Shown here one piece after another: positions 36,726-48,257 of a stretch of 64,000 nt of DNA. The DNA is from a candidate division KSB1 bacterium. GTDB taxonomy: Bacteria > Zhuqueibacterota > Zhuqueibacteria > JANLFK01 > Oleimicrobiaceae. The position numbers were made by a program, and so were the translations under genes. Location of the stretch: the NCBI GenBank assembly GCA_024655945.1, contig JANLFK010000001.1, positions 434,001 to 498,000 of the forward strand. Reading direction: 5' to 3'. A model generated the notes under the pieces. The model was not told the DNA's origin, did no database searches, and saw only the letters and a list, made by a program, of their open reading frames with translations. The first letter of the stretch is position 1, and each line of letters starts with the position of its first letter.

Positions 36726-37958
36726 TCACTCCTGTGGCCTGAGGTTTCTTTCCTGCGCCATCTCGCTCAGCCGCCTGTCCAGAGCCTCTGCCAACTCAAC
36801 GAGGCTCTTGTTTGCCTTAGACTTTTCGCCGCGCAGCGCAAACGGCTCCCCCTTGTTCACTGCTGCCAAGCACTCCGCATACTTGTGATTGGGAATCTTC
36901 CAGTCTATGGAGCGCTTGACCAACTGCGTGAACTCCTCGAGCATATACTCGTTCTGACTGACGTGCCGGTTGGAAACCAACATGGTCTTTCCCAGGTCAA
37001 AACCCAGCTTCTGCAGCAGGTCCAGCGTGCGATTGGTGTTGACCAAGGATGGCACATCGAGGTTCACCACCAGTAACAACAGGTCGGTCTCATCGAGGAA
37101 CAGCGCGGTCGTCTCGTCCACGAAGCGGTCCAGGTCGACAACGATGTAGTCGTATTCCTGCCTGAGCAGGGCAAACAACTTGGTGAGGTCTGCCGGCGAG
37201 AGCTTGTAAACGCCGTTGTTCGCCTTTGGCGGCGGCAGGAAATAGATACCCGACGGATGCTTCGGCAAGACCCGCTTCAATGACTGCGGGTCGATCTGAT
37301 CGATGTCGCGCACAAGGTCGGTCATGGAAATCTTCGGCTGAATGTCCAGGAAGATGGCCACCGACCCCGTCTGGAAGTTGGCATCCATTACCACCACCGC
37401 CTTCTCGAGCTTGGTGCCAAGATTGACGGCCAGGTTGGTGGCGATGGTCGTTGCCCCCAATCCGCCCTTGACCGCGTACACGGAGATGACCATGCCCGTC
37501 TTCTGCGGCACCAGGCCTTGCGTGACCTTGGTGCTCAGAAACCGCCGCACTGCAGCCGCAAGCTCATGCCGGTCTAAGGGTCTGACCAAAAACTCTCGAG
37601 CACCTGCGCGCATCGATTCCAGCAGCAGCTCGGGAGAGCCGCTATGGGCGGTGAAAAACGTCGTCATGGCGGGGAAGGAAAGGGCAGCGCGCATCAGAAA
37701 AGAGAGCGCCTCAGACGCGTTGGGCACTCCACTCAAGATCAACAGATGCGGCCGATGCACGCGCACCTGTTGCATCCCCTCCGTCAAGTTGGTGCACTTG
37801 ATGATCGGCTCGAAGACGCCGGGCTCGTTGAGCACCTCCTCGATGAGCTGGAGGGAGGACTCCTCCGGCTCAATGACAACCGCGACCAGCTTCTGCGCAT
37901 GTGCCGCCTCTTGCGGCTTTTCCTGTTTCCGTGACTTGCCAAGCATCGCCACACCCAC
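36726..37958 (-). CDS. cpaE: CpaE/TadZ-type pilus localisation ATPase
   Basis: A 410-residue protein. The N-terminal ~130 residues form a receiver-like domain that lacks the phospho-acceptor Asp ([10 protein letters not shown] where DLVLLD is usual), typical of TadZ/CpaE. After a linker comes a ParA/MinD-type ATPase with deviant Walker [20 protein letters not shown] and later [13 protein letters not shown]. TadZ recruits the pilus machine to a cell site. The start GTG at 37958 is uncertain; ATG at 37946 is an alternative. It precedes cpaF by 7 bases. Confidence 0.88.
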   Translation of the reverse strand: MGVAMLGKSRKQEKPQEAAHAQKLVAVVIEPEESSLQLIEEVLNEPGVFEPIIKCTNLTEGMQQVRVHRPHLLILSGVPNASEALSFLMRAALSFPAMTTFFTAHSGSPELLLESMRAGAREFLVRPLDRHELAAAVRRFLSTKVTQGLVPQKTGMVISVYAVKGGLGATTIATNLAVNLGTKLEKAVVVMDANFQTGSVAIFLDIQPKISMTDLVRDIDQIDPQSLKRVLPKHPSGIYFLPPPKANNGVYKLSPADLTKLFALLRQEYDYIVVDLDRFVDETTALFLDETDLLLLVVNLDVPSLVNTNRTLDLLQKLGFDLGKTMLVSNRHVSQNEYMLEEFTQLVKRSIDWKIPNHKYAECLAAVNKGEPFALRGEKSKANKSLVELAEALDRRLSEMAQERNLRPQE

Positions 37959-38009
37959 GCATTCTCTTCACGTACGCATCAGGAAGCCGAACAGCAGTCG
38001 GCCTCGCTT

Positions 38010-39107
38010 TCACTCCTGCAACTTGACTTCTTGCACCTCCTCGGGGCGCATCGGCTGTACGATCCGGGGTACGATGAGGATGATCAACTCAGTCTCCTGG
38101 CGATTGGCACGCCTGCTCTTGAAGAGATTCCCCAGCACAGGTATATGCCCGAGGATAGGTATGCGGGACATGGTGTCCATGAGCTCTTTGGTCATCAAGC
38201 CGCCTATGACCAACCCCTCGCCGTCCTTCAGGTGAACGGTGGTGAGCGCCCGGCGCGTGAGGAGGGCGGGAATGCGAAAACCGCTCAGGACCACGCCGCT
38301 TTCAAAGTCCAGGCTGCTCACCTCGGGAGCCACCTTCAGCTCGATGGTCTCGGAATCGAGGATCGTCGGGACAAACTTCAACCGCACACCAAACTCTTTG
38401 AACACAATGGTCACGCCCTGGAAGTTGACGATGGGCACAGGGAACTCGCCTCCGGCCAAGAAACTGGCAGTGTCGCCGTTGGCTGCGACCAGATTCGGTT
38501 CGGCCAGAGTCGTCAGCACCCTCTTCTCCTCCAGGGCGCGGAGGATGGACGAGAGCTTTTGGCTGGGAATGGAAAAGAAGAAGCTCACATTGTCGTCCAA
38601 GCCAGGGGGGATCGCCGGAGTATTTACCCTCCCGGCGAAGCTTCCGACGGTGAGCTCCTCTGAGCCGACCTTGAGTTGCTCGATGATGAAGTGGGCCCCC
38701 AGTTCACGCAGGGCGCCGCGGCTCATCTCGGCAAAGCGCACCTGCAACATCACCTGGTCGGCCGACTTTGCCCGGCCCACTTGGACCGTGTACTGCTGGT
38801 AGGTCGTCTCGTTCGTCCAGACCACGACATTCGTCACGCCAGCCTTCTTTCCCACCACCAGCAGATGCTTAGGCGTAGTGACGGTGACGTCGGCGATTTC
38901 GGGATCTGCGACGAAGACCTTGGTGATAGGGGCCGTAAACTCCAACACTGCACACCGCGACGGCTCCAGCGTCACGGCTCGCTCAGGGCCACCTTGGTCA
39001 GGTCCGGCCCATAGCTGCGTGTTTACTGCCCATACGAGCAGAGGCAACCAGGCACAAAAGACCCCCGCTCTTCCTGCATGCTTGAAGTCACACCCTCTGA
39101 TGCGCAT
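38010..39107 (-). CDS. cpaC: Tad pilus outer-membrane secretin (CpaC/RcpA)
   Basis: A 365-residue secretin, shorter than many CpaC homologues (450-600). A signal sequence (~14-34) is followed by an N-terminal pilus-assembly domain (ITKVFVADPEIADVTV, LLVVGKKAGVTNVVVW) and the secretin core (ILRALEEKRVLTTLAEPNLV, ANGDTASFLAGGEFPVPI, KDGEGLVIGGLMTKE), ending RIPILGHIPVLGNLFKSRRA. It forms the outer-membrane channel. The start at 39107 has AGAGGAAC immediately upstream. The compact size suggests a minimal machine. Confidence 0.9.
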   Translation of the reverse strand: MRIRGCDFKHAGRAGVFCAWLPLLVWAVNTQLWAGPDQGGPERAVTLEPSRCAVLEFTAPITKVFVADPEIADVTVTTPKHLLVVGKKAGVTNVVVWTNETTYQQYTVQVGRAKSADQVMLQVRFAEMSRGALRELGAHFIIEQLKVGSEELTVGSFAGRVNTPAIPPGLDDNVSFFFSIPSQKLSSILRALEEKRVLTTLAEPNLVAANGDTASFLAGGEFPVPIVNFQGVTIVFKEFGVRLKFVPTILDSETIELKVAPEVSSLDFESGVVLSGFRIPALLTRRALTTVHLKDGEGLVIGGLMTKELMDTMSRIPILGHIPVLGNLFKSRRANRQETELIILIVPRIVQPMRPEEVQEVKLQE

Positions 39108-39166
39108 GTTCCTCTTCCCTTCCTCTTCCCATCCTTACGCATAGCGCCAGAGGGGGCACGGCGCGC

Positions 39167-40030
39167 TCATGGCTTCTCGCGCTCGGCACCCTCCTTGAAA
39201 CTGACTTCCGACTTCTTTCCCTGGCGGAACACCTCCACGGTGTAGTCCTGTTTCTTCGGCTCCGGAGCTGGGCTCGGCCGCGGCCGGTAGGTTGGCTTGG
39301 CCGGCGCTGGCGTGTAGCCCTCGACCAGCTCTGGCAGGGAGGTACCTTTCGTCTCGTGGCGCAGCGAATCGGCGGCGTTGCGCAGAATGAGCTGCAACTT
39401 GCCTTCGCTGCTGGCCAGTGCTAACTTCTCAGCCTCCTCGGGCGTCACCAACAATGTGACCGCCTGCACCGACATGGGCGAGTCGCCCCCCCGCTTCGTC
39501 TCCTGGTCAACGGCGATTACTTCGACGTTCTGCAGAATAATCTTGGTCTTTGCGGTGTCCTTGGAGTAGCCGGTTGCAGTGGTGACAATCACATCCACGC
39601 GGCACCCGGGGAGGATGAAGCCGCTCACGCCGCTGACCACGTTGACGCCCACGGTCATGGCAACTTTGCCTGGCGGAATCACGCTCGACAGCCCTTTCCG
39701 CGCCCCCACCGGGGCGAGCTTTCGCTCCGTGAGGGGATCGCCGGCCAGAATGTCGTAGCGCACCACCCTGCCGACTATGTCGTCGATGCTGTGGAACGCG
39801 TCCGCGGGCGCCACCTCCGGGGGCCAATCTTTCACCACCAGTACCTCTTTGGTCAGCTCGGTGCCGATTTTGAGATCGGTGCCAGCCAAGACCACGCTGA
39901 CCGTGGTCGGCTGGGCGACGGGTTCGCTCTCACTGTGGGCGGCCATCTGGGCGATGCGTCCCTTGGCAATGTAGGCCGCCCCTAACGAGCTGACCAGCGC
40001 AATTGGGACAATGATCTTAGCCTTTAGCAT
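39167..40030 (-). CDS. cpaB: Flp pilus assembly protein CpaB/RcpC
   Basis: A 287-residue protein with one N-terminal membrane anchor (IIVPIALVSSLGAAYIAKG), then a SAF-type domain (VLAGTDLKIGTELTKEVLVV, VGRVVRYDILAGDPLTERKL) and the RcpC core (GVSGFILPGCRVDVIVT, then VTLLVTPEEAEKLALASSEG). The C-terminal ~60 residues are proline-rich (TYRPRPSPAPEPKKQ) and could contact peptidoglycan or the secretin. CpaB proteins are periplasmic partners of the secretin. Gene order cpaB-cpaC matches other tad loci. Confidence 0.9.
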   Translation of the reverse strand: MLKAKIIVPIALVSSLGAAYIAKGRIAQMAAHSESEPVAQPTTVSVVLAGTDLKIGTELTKEVLVVKDWPPEVAPADAFHSIDDIVGRVVRYDILAGDPLTERKLAPVGARKGLSSVIPPGKVAMTVGVNVVSGVSGFILPGCRVDVIVTTATGYSKDTAKTKIILQNVEVIAVDQETKRGGDSPMSVQAVTLLVTPEEAEKLALASSEGKLQLILRNAADSLRHETKGTSLPELVEGYTPAPAKPTYRPRPSPAPEPKKQDYTVEVFRQGKKSEVSFKEGAEREKP

Positions 40031-40102
40031 GGTTCCCTTGCCACCTCGTGTTGAGTCTCCACCATCCCCACGCGAGCCGTCTGCTTCGAGCTTCTCGCGT
40101 GT

Positions 40103-40501
40103 CTACCCCTCCCAACGCATTACTGCAGTGTGGGAGATGTTGAGCTGGCCACCAAGGCCCGGCACCATGTTGCCCGTTAAGAACGTGTGCGGTATCGTCA
40201 CCGTGCAGCGCATGTTGTTGTTGCCGTCGGGCCCACTAATGGTAACCGAGTAGTTGTTGTAGCCAGCAGCGGTGATGACGTTGATGGCGGCCTGCCTGGC
40301 GCTGTTCGAGCCGGCGCCGGTTGCCGCCACGCGCACCCCCTCGCGCGCTGCGCCGCTGGCCACATTCAGGGTCATCATCGCCCGACCGAACTCGATAATG
40401 GCTGCCAGGATCACCAGCATCAAGGGCAGCACCAATGCAAACTCGGCCAGGGATTGACCGCGCTCGCCCAACAGCCGTTTTTTTCGGTGGATTCGTAGCA
40501 C
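40103..40501 (-). CDS. tadE: TadE-like pseudopilin
   Basis: A 132-residue protein with a short basic cytoplasmic leader (IHRKKRLLGERG), then QSLAEFALVLPLMLVILAAI, a prepilin-like segment with the Glu at +5 that TadV-type peptidase processing needs, and a periplasmic domain with one C-terminal Cys. This is the TadE/TadF/TadG-like family. Start GTG at 40501 is favoured by AAGGAGG 12 bases upstream and by the short leader; a longer frame runs to 40558. It lies just after the peptidase gene. Confidence 0.82.
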   Translation of the reverse strand: MLRIHRKKRLLGERGQSLAEFALVLPLMLVILAAIIEFGRAMMTLNVASGAAREGVRVAATGAGSNSARQAAINVITAAGYNNYSVTISGPDGNNNMRCTVTIPHTFLTGNMVPGLGGQLNISHTAVMRWEG

Positions 40502-40523
40502 TGCCCCTCGTTGCCTCCTTGTT

Positions 40524-41015
40524 CTACAGCACCAACGCCAGCACAGCTCCTCCGGCAATCGCCACCCCGTAGGGGACAGTCATTCCTTTCTGCTGAACCT
40601 TCGGCATCTCTTCCTCACTGCAGGCGTTCCTCATCGCCCTGGCCCTGCGCCAGGCGACGGCCATGACCAGTGACAACCCGGCGCCCAAGAGCGCCATGTA
40701 GAAGAGCGCCCGCGGGACTGCCTCCCATCCGATCCATCCCCCCAGCGCCGCTGCTAACTTGACATCTCCTCCGCCCATCATGCCGCCGGCAAACAAGGCT
40801 GCCATGATGAGGAAGGCGATAGCCAATCCAACGGCTCCTTGGGCCGCCACCCCCGGTCCCCCTAGCACCAGCCGGACGGCAATCGCCACGGCTGCTGCGG
40901 GATATGTCAACCAGTTTGGTATGCGGCGCCATCGCCAATCGTAGTAGGCGGCCACCAGAGCCACCGCCATGACTGCGCCGCATACGGCTCCTTGGAGAAC
41001 TGTTTCGTCAGGCAT
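40524..41015 (-). CDS. cpaA: Prepilin peptidase TadV/CpaA (A24 family)
   Basis: A 163-residue polytopic membrane aspartic protease. The two catalytic Asp residues are seen as Asp26 in AYYDWRWRRIPNWL and Asp83 in MMGGGDVKLAAAL, the A24 signature. It cleaves the leader of Flp pilins and TadE-like pseudopilins. It has six or so membrane segments and no N-methylation domain, consistent with the TadV subfamily. It lies between the pilin genes and tadE. Confidence 0.93.
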   Translation of the reverse strand: MPDETVLQGAVCGAVMAVALVAAYYDWRWRRIPNWLTYPAAAVAIAVRLVLGGPGVAAQGAVGLAIAFLIMAALFAGGMMGGGDVKLAAALGGWIGWEAVPRALFYMALLGAGLSLVMAVAWRRARAMRNACSEEEMPKVQQKGMTVPYGVAIAGGAVLALVL

Positions 41016-41209
41016 GCTTGCTCACCAACTACACCGGCAAGAGGAGGGAGGGTAAACGCCCTTGAGAAGGGGCTGCCGCCGGACACGGGAAGGGAGCGGG
41101 TGGGCAAGTACTGCCCCCCGCAGGGCCCGGGGCAACCTGGCTGCTTTCAAGTGGGTCTGCGGTGTGCCGGAACCCTCCCTCCTCCACGCTCAGTGCGTGC
41201 TGCTACGCG

Positions 41210-41374
41210 TCACAACGCATTGGAGATCTGGTTCAGCAGGTTGTTGATGTTGCCGCCTAGCAGCGTCAGGGCCGCGATGCACACGATCGCCACCAGGAAG
41301 ATGATCAGCCCATATTCCGGAAGGGTTTGACCTTCTTCCCGCCTGACCAGTGACCAAATCTGCTTAAGAGCCAT
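41210..41374 (-). CDS. flp: Flp-type pilin, copy 1
   Basis: A 54-residue protein too short for a standard gene list. A basic leader (MALKQIWSLVRREEG) precedes QTLPEYGLIIFLVAIVCIAA. Cleavage after Gly15 leaves Glu+5 and Tyr+6 in the mature chain, the diagnostic Flp pattern, followed by one transmembrane helix and a short tail ending SNAL. The ATG at 41374 has GGAGGTGAGGTGCGTG upstream. It is the second gene of the tad operon. Confidence 0.9.
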   Translation of the reverse strand: MALKQIWSLVRREEGQTLPEYGLIIFLVAIVCIAALTLLGGNINNLLNQISNAL

Positions 41375-41484
41375 CACGCACCTCACCTCCCTTCGTCCAC
41401 AGGTTTAGGGTTCACGGTTTATCGGAATTGACACTCTTTCTCTTCATTTCAGTGAAGACCTTCGTGCGACAAGGTAGTTCGCGC

Positions 41485-41655
41485 CTACAGCGCATTACTC
41501 GCGTTATTGAAAAGTCCACTCACGTTCACCCCCAGAGCCGAGAGCAAGGCAATGCAGGCGATGACAACGAAGAAGACGGTGATGGCGTATTCGAAAAGGG
41601 TCTGACCTTCCTGTCGGTCGACCAGCAGTCGCACCCAATGACGCGCCTTGTCCAC
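41485..41655 (-). CDS. flp: Flp-type pilin, copy 2
   Basis: A 56-residue protein: leader VDKARHWVRLLVDRQEG, then QTLFEYAITVFFVVIACIAL, with Gly/Glu+5/Tyr+6 conserved, one transmembrane helix, and a tail SGLFNNASNAL. The GTG at 41655 (or 41658) has GGGAGGAGG just upstream. It differs from the neighbouring pilin over most of its length, but the two share the N-terminal cleavage block and the SNAL tail, so they are diverged duplicates. It is the first gene of the operon. Confidence 0.85.
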   Translation of the reverse strand: MDKARHWVRLLVDRQEGQTLFEYAITVFFVVIACIALLSALGVNVSGLFNNASNAL

Positions 41656-41985
41656 CACACCTCCTCCCTCCGCACCGACCACGCTTGACCTCACTTCTTG
41701 CGCCTCTGCAGCGCACCACCACCCGACCTCCAGCGGCACGACGGCCAGTCACGAACGGCCGGGACAACTCACAAATGCGGGATTGTTGACGGGGTATCGC
41801 AGGTTCCCTCGTGCCTGGGACTTTCCTCAAGACACACGGGAATGGTCCACATTCTGTGACAATGCTCGGGTCCTACCTCCTGCTCAGATTACCGACCGCA
41901 TTCACCCCTGTTTCGCCTCAGTAGTAACCGCATTCCGGCCTCTCCTCATACAACATGCATGCCATTCTTTGGAAGGAAGGTGTTC

Positions 41986-42001
41986 AGCCTTTCAAGTGCC
42001 A
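41986..42001 (-). promoter_or_regulatory. Sigma-54-like promoter candidate for the tad operon
   Basis: On the minus strand TGGCACTTGAAAGGCT has a perfect -24 element (TGGCAC), 10 bases between its GG and the -12 GC, but AG where TT is usual before the GC. It lies ~330 bases before the first pilin start. No sigma-54 activator was seen in the window. Confidence 0.3.
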
Positions 42002-42114
42002 AAATATTAGACAGTTATTCGGCACCTTCAGACCTATTTGGGCATGGATTTTCCGCCGTTTGGATCGGAAAAATGAGGCGCAAAGGAAACAACGGCTAAA
42101 GGAGGCCGCCTAAC

Positions 42115-42273
42115 ATGTTGAAACTACAGGCAATGGTCGTGTGGCATGCGGTCTACAGTGCCGGTGCCGGCTGTCCCAACCGGGCCACAAACCGACGCCG
42201 AGACGTGCGAGAATCAGCGAGGACCACGAGGGGAGAACGAGAAAGAGTTTCGCGCTGCAGGTGGAGAAAGTAA
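42115..42273 (+). CDS. Possible small ORF, 52 residues
   Basis: ATG at 42115 follows AAAGGAGG with 9-base spacing, and the frame runs 52 codons to TAA at 42271-42273. The protein is Arg-rich after residue 24 (TNRRRDVRESARTTRGER) and has no recognised family. Codon-use support is lacking. It could be a real small protein, a leader, or chance. Confidence 0.25.
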   Translation: MLKLQAMVVWHAVYSAGAGCPNRATNRRRDVRESARTTRGERERVSRCRWRK

Positions 42274-42308
42274 GAGAGCGAGGTCCGGAAAGGGGGTGGG
42301 ACGTGTCC

Positions 42309-42965
42309 TCAGCCGGTGTGACCAGAAAGGAGCGCACTCACCCGTGCCATGACATCTGCAAATGTCCTGAATGGTGCATGGGCCAGCCCCTCAAGCTGAC
42401 AATAGCGGAGCAGATCCCCCTTGGCGAACACCACGTCGGCCTCGGCTGCCCCGCAGCGGTCGGAGAACCCGTCGCCCACGTAGACCACCACCTCTCCGTC
42501 CTGGCGGTGCGTGCGCACGTGATAGCCCTTGCAATTGCCGCAGACCCGGCAACCGAGCTCGAAGTACGGGAATTCCGGGCGGATGGTGCCATTGGGGCCG
42601 AACACGAGATGGTTGCTGCGAAACGGGATGTGCGCCAGCCCATGCCGTGCCAAGATACGCTCGATGTAGTAGTCGAGGCCATCGCTCAGCACCATCAGGG
42701 GCATGTGGTGTTGGGCGCAAAAGTCCGCAAACGCGCGAAAGTGGGGGTCAAGCTCCCGTTCGTCTGCATAGGCGGCAAGAGAGGCGGGCGTGACACGGGC
42801 CAGGCGACACTCCCGCTCCAAGCATTCCCGGGAGCTTATGAGCCCCTCCTTCCACGCCTGAACCGCTTTGCGCCAGTCGGGGTGGGCGAAGCGGGCGAAG
42901 AGCCCATCGCCGACGTCCTGAGCTGCCACGGTGCCGTCAAAGTCGCAGAAGATGCGCAGTCTCAT
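42309..42965 (-). CDS. HAD-superfamily phosphatase (MtnX/SerB-like)
   Basis: A 218-residue HAD-IB protein. Motif I is CDFDGTVAAQD (Asp8/Asp10), motif II VLSDGLDYYIE, and the acidic motif III/IV is VVYVGDGFSDRCGA. A cysteine pair CRVCGNCKGYH in the middle could bind metal. The layout fits MtnX-like phosphatases (methionine salvage) or phosphoserine phosphatase; no other mtn genes are nearby, so the substrate is open. It is the last gene of the minus-strand run and starts just after the ppdK terminator. Confidence 0.7.
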   Translation of the reverse strand: MRLRIFCDFDGTVAAQDVGDGLFARFAHPDWRKAVQAWKEGLISSRECLERECRLARVTPASLAAYADERELDPHFRAFADFCAQHHMPLMVLSDGLDYYIERILARHGLAHIPFRSNHLVFGPNGTIRPEFPYFELGCRVCGNCKGYHVRTHRQDGEVVVYVGDGFSDRCGAAEADVVFAKGDLLRYCQLEGLAHAPFRTFADVMARVSALLSGHTG

Positions 42966-42971
42966 CGTTAC

Positions 42972-43002
42972 AAAAAGAGGCGCCCGCCTTGGCAGGCGCC
43001 TC
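42972..43002 (-). terminator. Intrinsic terminator of ppdK
   Basis: An 8-bp GC-rich stem (GAGGCGCC at 42977-42984 with 42995-43002), a 10-base loop with an inner GCC/GGC pairing, and a TTTTT tract on the minus strand (complement of 42972-42976). Confidence 0.85.
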
Positions 43003-43024
43003 TCTCCTCTTGTTCAGTCAAAGC

Positions 43025-45754
<2,730 letters not shown>

Positions 45755-45893
45755 CGAAACAGTCCTCCTCGAATGATGCTCCTGCGTTATCTGGCACACG
45801 GTGCCGGTACTCACCCAGAGGGCTTAGACACCGTGCCTGTGGACACAACCAACTTCTTCCCTTGCTTCTCCAGCGCGCAAATCAACTGCTCGC

Positions 45894-47600
45894 TCACCCC
45901 CCAACCGTCGTCTTCTTGCCGAGAATGGAGCCATACTGGAGCGGATTGCTGAGCACTTCTACTGCCTTCTGTACGACCTCATCGTCGTCTAGGACCGCGC
46001 TAATGCCTGCGGCAGTACCCCACAGCTTGGTGATAATCTCCCTCTCCAGCGACTGTCTGATGTAGCTGAGGCTCTCCTCGAACTCACGCTTCTTTTGCTG
46101 CGCCAGAGCGGCTTTGATCTGCTCCAGCGCTGGCGTCACATCGGACAGGTAGCCACGCTTCCTGGCCGCGCGCTCGAAGGCCTCCAGCTCGGTTTCGCCG
46201 TCGGTCTTGTACTCGAACTTCTTCTCGGCCAGAAACTTGCGGAATTCGTCGACCACCTTGTCGTCGGCCACAAAGTCGCGGGGCAAGTCCGGGTGCCGCT
46301 GCACATAGCCCACGGCAAAGTTGAAGAACATCGACTGGCTGAGCAGGGCGAACTCCAGTCGGCTCAAAGTGTCGGGGCTGACCTGGATGTCGGGGACGAT
46401 GCCCCCTCCGCCACGGACTAGGCGCCCGGAGGTGGTGCGATACTCCTTTTTCGGGTCGGCCGCCTCTTCCAGCCGTTTGATTCCTTCAGCGTAGAGCACG
46501 CTGGTGCGCCCCTTGTCGAAGACGGCCGGATTCTGGATCAGTCGTCCGCTGGGCACAAAGTACTCGGAGGTGGTGATGCGCAACGTGGAGCGGGGGCCCA
46601 CGCCTACCACGCGCTGTACCAGCCCCTTGCCGAAGGTGGTGCTTCCGATGACTACCCCGCGATCCAAGTCCTGAATAGCGCCGGCCACAATTTCGGAGGC
46701 GGAGGCGCTGTAGGAGTCCACCAACACGGCCAGCGGCAGATCGCCCCACACCGGGTCTTTGCTGGCACGGTACTCGCGGTCATCGCTCTTGTTCCGCCCT
46801 TTGGTGGAAACAATCAGCTCGCCTTTGGGAACGAACACGTTGGCGACCTCGACGGCGGCCTCCAATAGCCCACCAGGGTTGGAGCGAAGGTCAAGGATGA
46901 GCTTCTTGGCTCCTTGCTGTTTCAATTTGCTGACGGCGCGCTCCACCTCCGTGCCGGCGTTGCGCCCAAAGCGGGTCAGGCGCACAAATCCCACGTCGCC
47001 ATTGATGATGGTGGCGCAGTTGATGTCTTCCACGGTGATGACGTCACGGATGAGGCGGAAAGTCAGCACCTCTGACACCCCTTCGCGACGGATCTTCACC
47101 ACCACCTCCGTGTCGGGCTCGCCCCGCAACAGAGAAGCAGTTTCCGAAATGGTGAGGTCCTTGGTGCTCTTGCCGTCAACCTCAATGATCTGGTCGCCCT
47201 CGCGGATGCCGGCACGGAAGGCCGGCTTGCCGTCAAATGGCTGCTCCACCACGGTGGCCCAACCGTTGCGCATGCCGATGCGCATCCCGACGCCGCCGTA
47301 CTTGCCCGAGGTGAGGATCTCGATTTCGTCGTCCTCCTCAGCCTTCCGGTACACGGTGTACGGGTCCAGGCGCTCCAGCATCCCGTCGATGGCGGCCTGC
47401 ACGCACTTTTCCGGGTCGACTTCCTCGATGTAACGCTGCACCACGGACTCGTAGACATTGCTGAACAGGAGGATGCTCCTGCGCAGTCCTTCATTGTAGT
47501 CCGGTCCGCGGTTGCCCACCACCGTCGAGAGCCAGCCGCTGACTCCCACCGTGACCAAGATGAGCGCCACGATGAGGAGAATTTGCTTCTTGGTGCTCAT
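45894..47600 (-). CDS. ctpA: C-terminal processing peptidase (S41, CtpA-like)
   Basis: A 568-residue exported protease. An N-terminal membrane/signal segment (ILLIVALILVTVGVSGWL) is followed by an S41 N-terminal helical region, a PDZ domain (GVGMRIGMRNGWATVVEQPF, then IREGDQIIEVDGKS), and the catalytic domain with the Ser-Lys dyad (DSYSASASEIVAGA and TTFGKGLVQR). The C-terminal ~130 residues are an extra helical extension. It cleaves C-termini of exported proteins. Start ATG 47600 sits after GGAGGTGCACA. Confidence 0.92.
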   Translation of the reverse strand: MSTKKQILLIVALILVTVGVSGWLSTVVGNRGPDYNEGLRRSILLFSNVYESVVQRYIEEVDPEKCVQAAIDGMLERLDPYTVYRKAEEDDEIEILTSGKYGGVGMRIGMRNGWATVVEQPFDGKPAFRAGIREGDQIIEVDGKSTKDLTISETASLLRGEPDTEVVVKIRREGVSEVLTFRLIRDVITVEDINCATIINGDVGFVRLTRFGRNAGTEVERAVSKLKQQGAKKLILDLRSNPGGLLEAAVEVANVFVPKGELIVSTKGRNKSDDREYRASKDPVWGDLPLAVLVDSYSASASEIVAGAIQDLDRGVVIGSTTFGKGLVQRVVGVGPRSTLRITTSEYFVPSGRLIQNPAVFDKGRTSVLYAEGIKRLEEAADPKKEYRTTSGRLVRGGGGIVPDIQVSPDTLSRLEFALLSQSMFFNFAVGYVQRHPDLPRDFVADDKVVDEFRKFLAEKKFEYKTDGETELEAFERAARKRGYLSDVTPALEQIKAALAQQKKREFEESLSYIRQSLEREIITKLWGTAAGISAVLDDDEVVQKAVEVLSNPLQYGSILGKKTTVGG

Positions 47601-47632
47601 TGTGCACCTCCACACAAGAGAACTTCTCGCAA

Positions 47633-48256
47633 CTACCCCCCGAGCACTGCCGTCACCAATTGCCGAATCTCCGCGGCGATGGTGCCGACAGCCCTATCGC
47701 CTTGAACAACTTTCACCCGATCTGGTTCCGCCCGCGCCAGGGCCAAGTAACCCTGCCGCACACGCTCGTGGAACGCGCGCTCCTCCTGCTCCAGGCGGTC
47801 CAGGGCGAGGCGTCCCTTTCTCTGCAGCGCCACCTCGACGTCCAGATCTAAGAGGATGGTCAGATCAGGCACCAGCCCGCAGGCGCCGATGCGATTGGCC
47901 TGCATCACAGCCGCCAAGTCCAGCTGGCGCCCGTAGCCCTGGTAGGCAGTGGCGGAGTCGTAGAAACGGTCGCAAATGACCACCTTGCCCAGGGCCAAAG
48001 CCGGCTTGATGCACTCCTCCACCAGTTGCGCCCGCGCCGCCTCGTAGAGCAACAGCTCCGTCCATGGGGACATTGCCCCGTTGGTTCGATCCAGCAGAAT
48101 CCGTCGGATCTGTTCGGCAATGGGGCTCGTTCCCGGGTCGCGCAGCAGGAGCACCGCGCGCTGCTTTGCCGCCTCGAGCCATTGGCGCAATGCCTCTGCC
48201 TGCACGCTCTTGCCCGCCCCGTCGATCCCTTCAAAGGTGATGAGCAGCCCGCTCAC
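47633..48256 (-). CDS. tmk: Thymidylate kinase
   Basis: A 207-residue dTMP kinase. The P-loop is in LITFEGIDGAGKSVQAEALR, the DRF motif in VVICDRFYDSATAYQGYGR, and LRDPGTSPIAEQIRRILLD replaces the usual REPGGT block. It makes dTDP for DNA synthesis. Start GTG 48256 lies one base after the stop of the MATE gene (TGACGTG); the longer frame would overlap MATE. Confidence 0.9.
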   Translation of the reverse strand: MSGLLITFEGIDGAGKSVQAEALRQWLEAAKQRAVLLLRDPGTSPIAEQIRRILLDRTNGAMSPWTELLLYEAARAQLVEECIKPALALGKVVICDRFYDSATAYQGYGRQLDLAAVMQANRIGACGLVPDLTILLDLDVEVALQRKGRLALDRLEQEERAFHERVRQGYLALARAEPDRVKVVQGDRAVGTIAAEIRQLVTAVLGG

Positions 48257-48257
48257 G

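Larger units (their letters stand above)
41656..42308. other. 653-base interval upstream of the tad operon
   Basis: This gap separates the tad operon start from the HAD phosphatase gene. It holds a possible sigma-54-type site (41986-42001), a possible 52-codon plus-strand ORF (42115-42273) with a good Shine-Dalgarno, and otherwise no gene or strong repeat that I can support. It is large for this dense genome and probably carries tad regulation. Confidence 0.6.
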
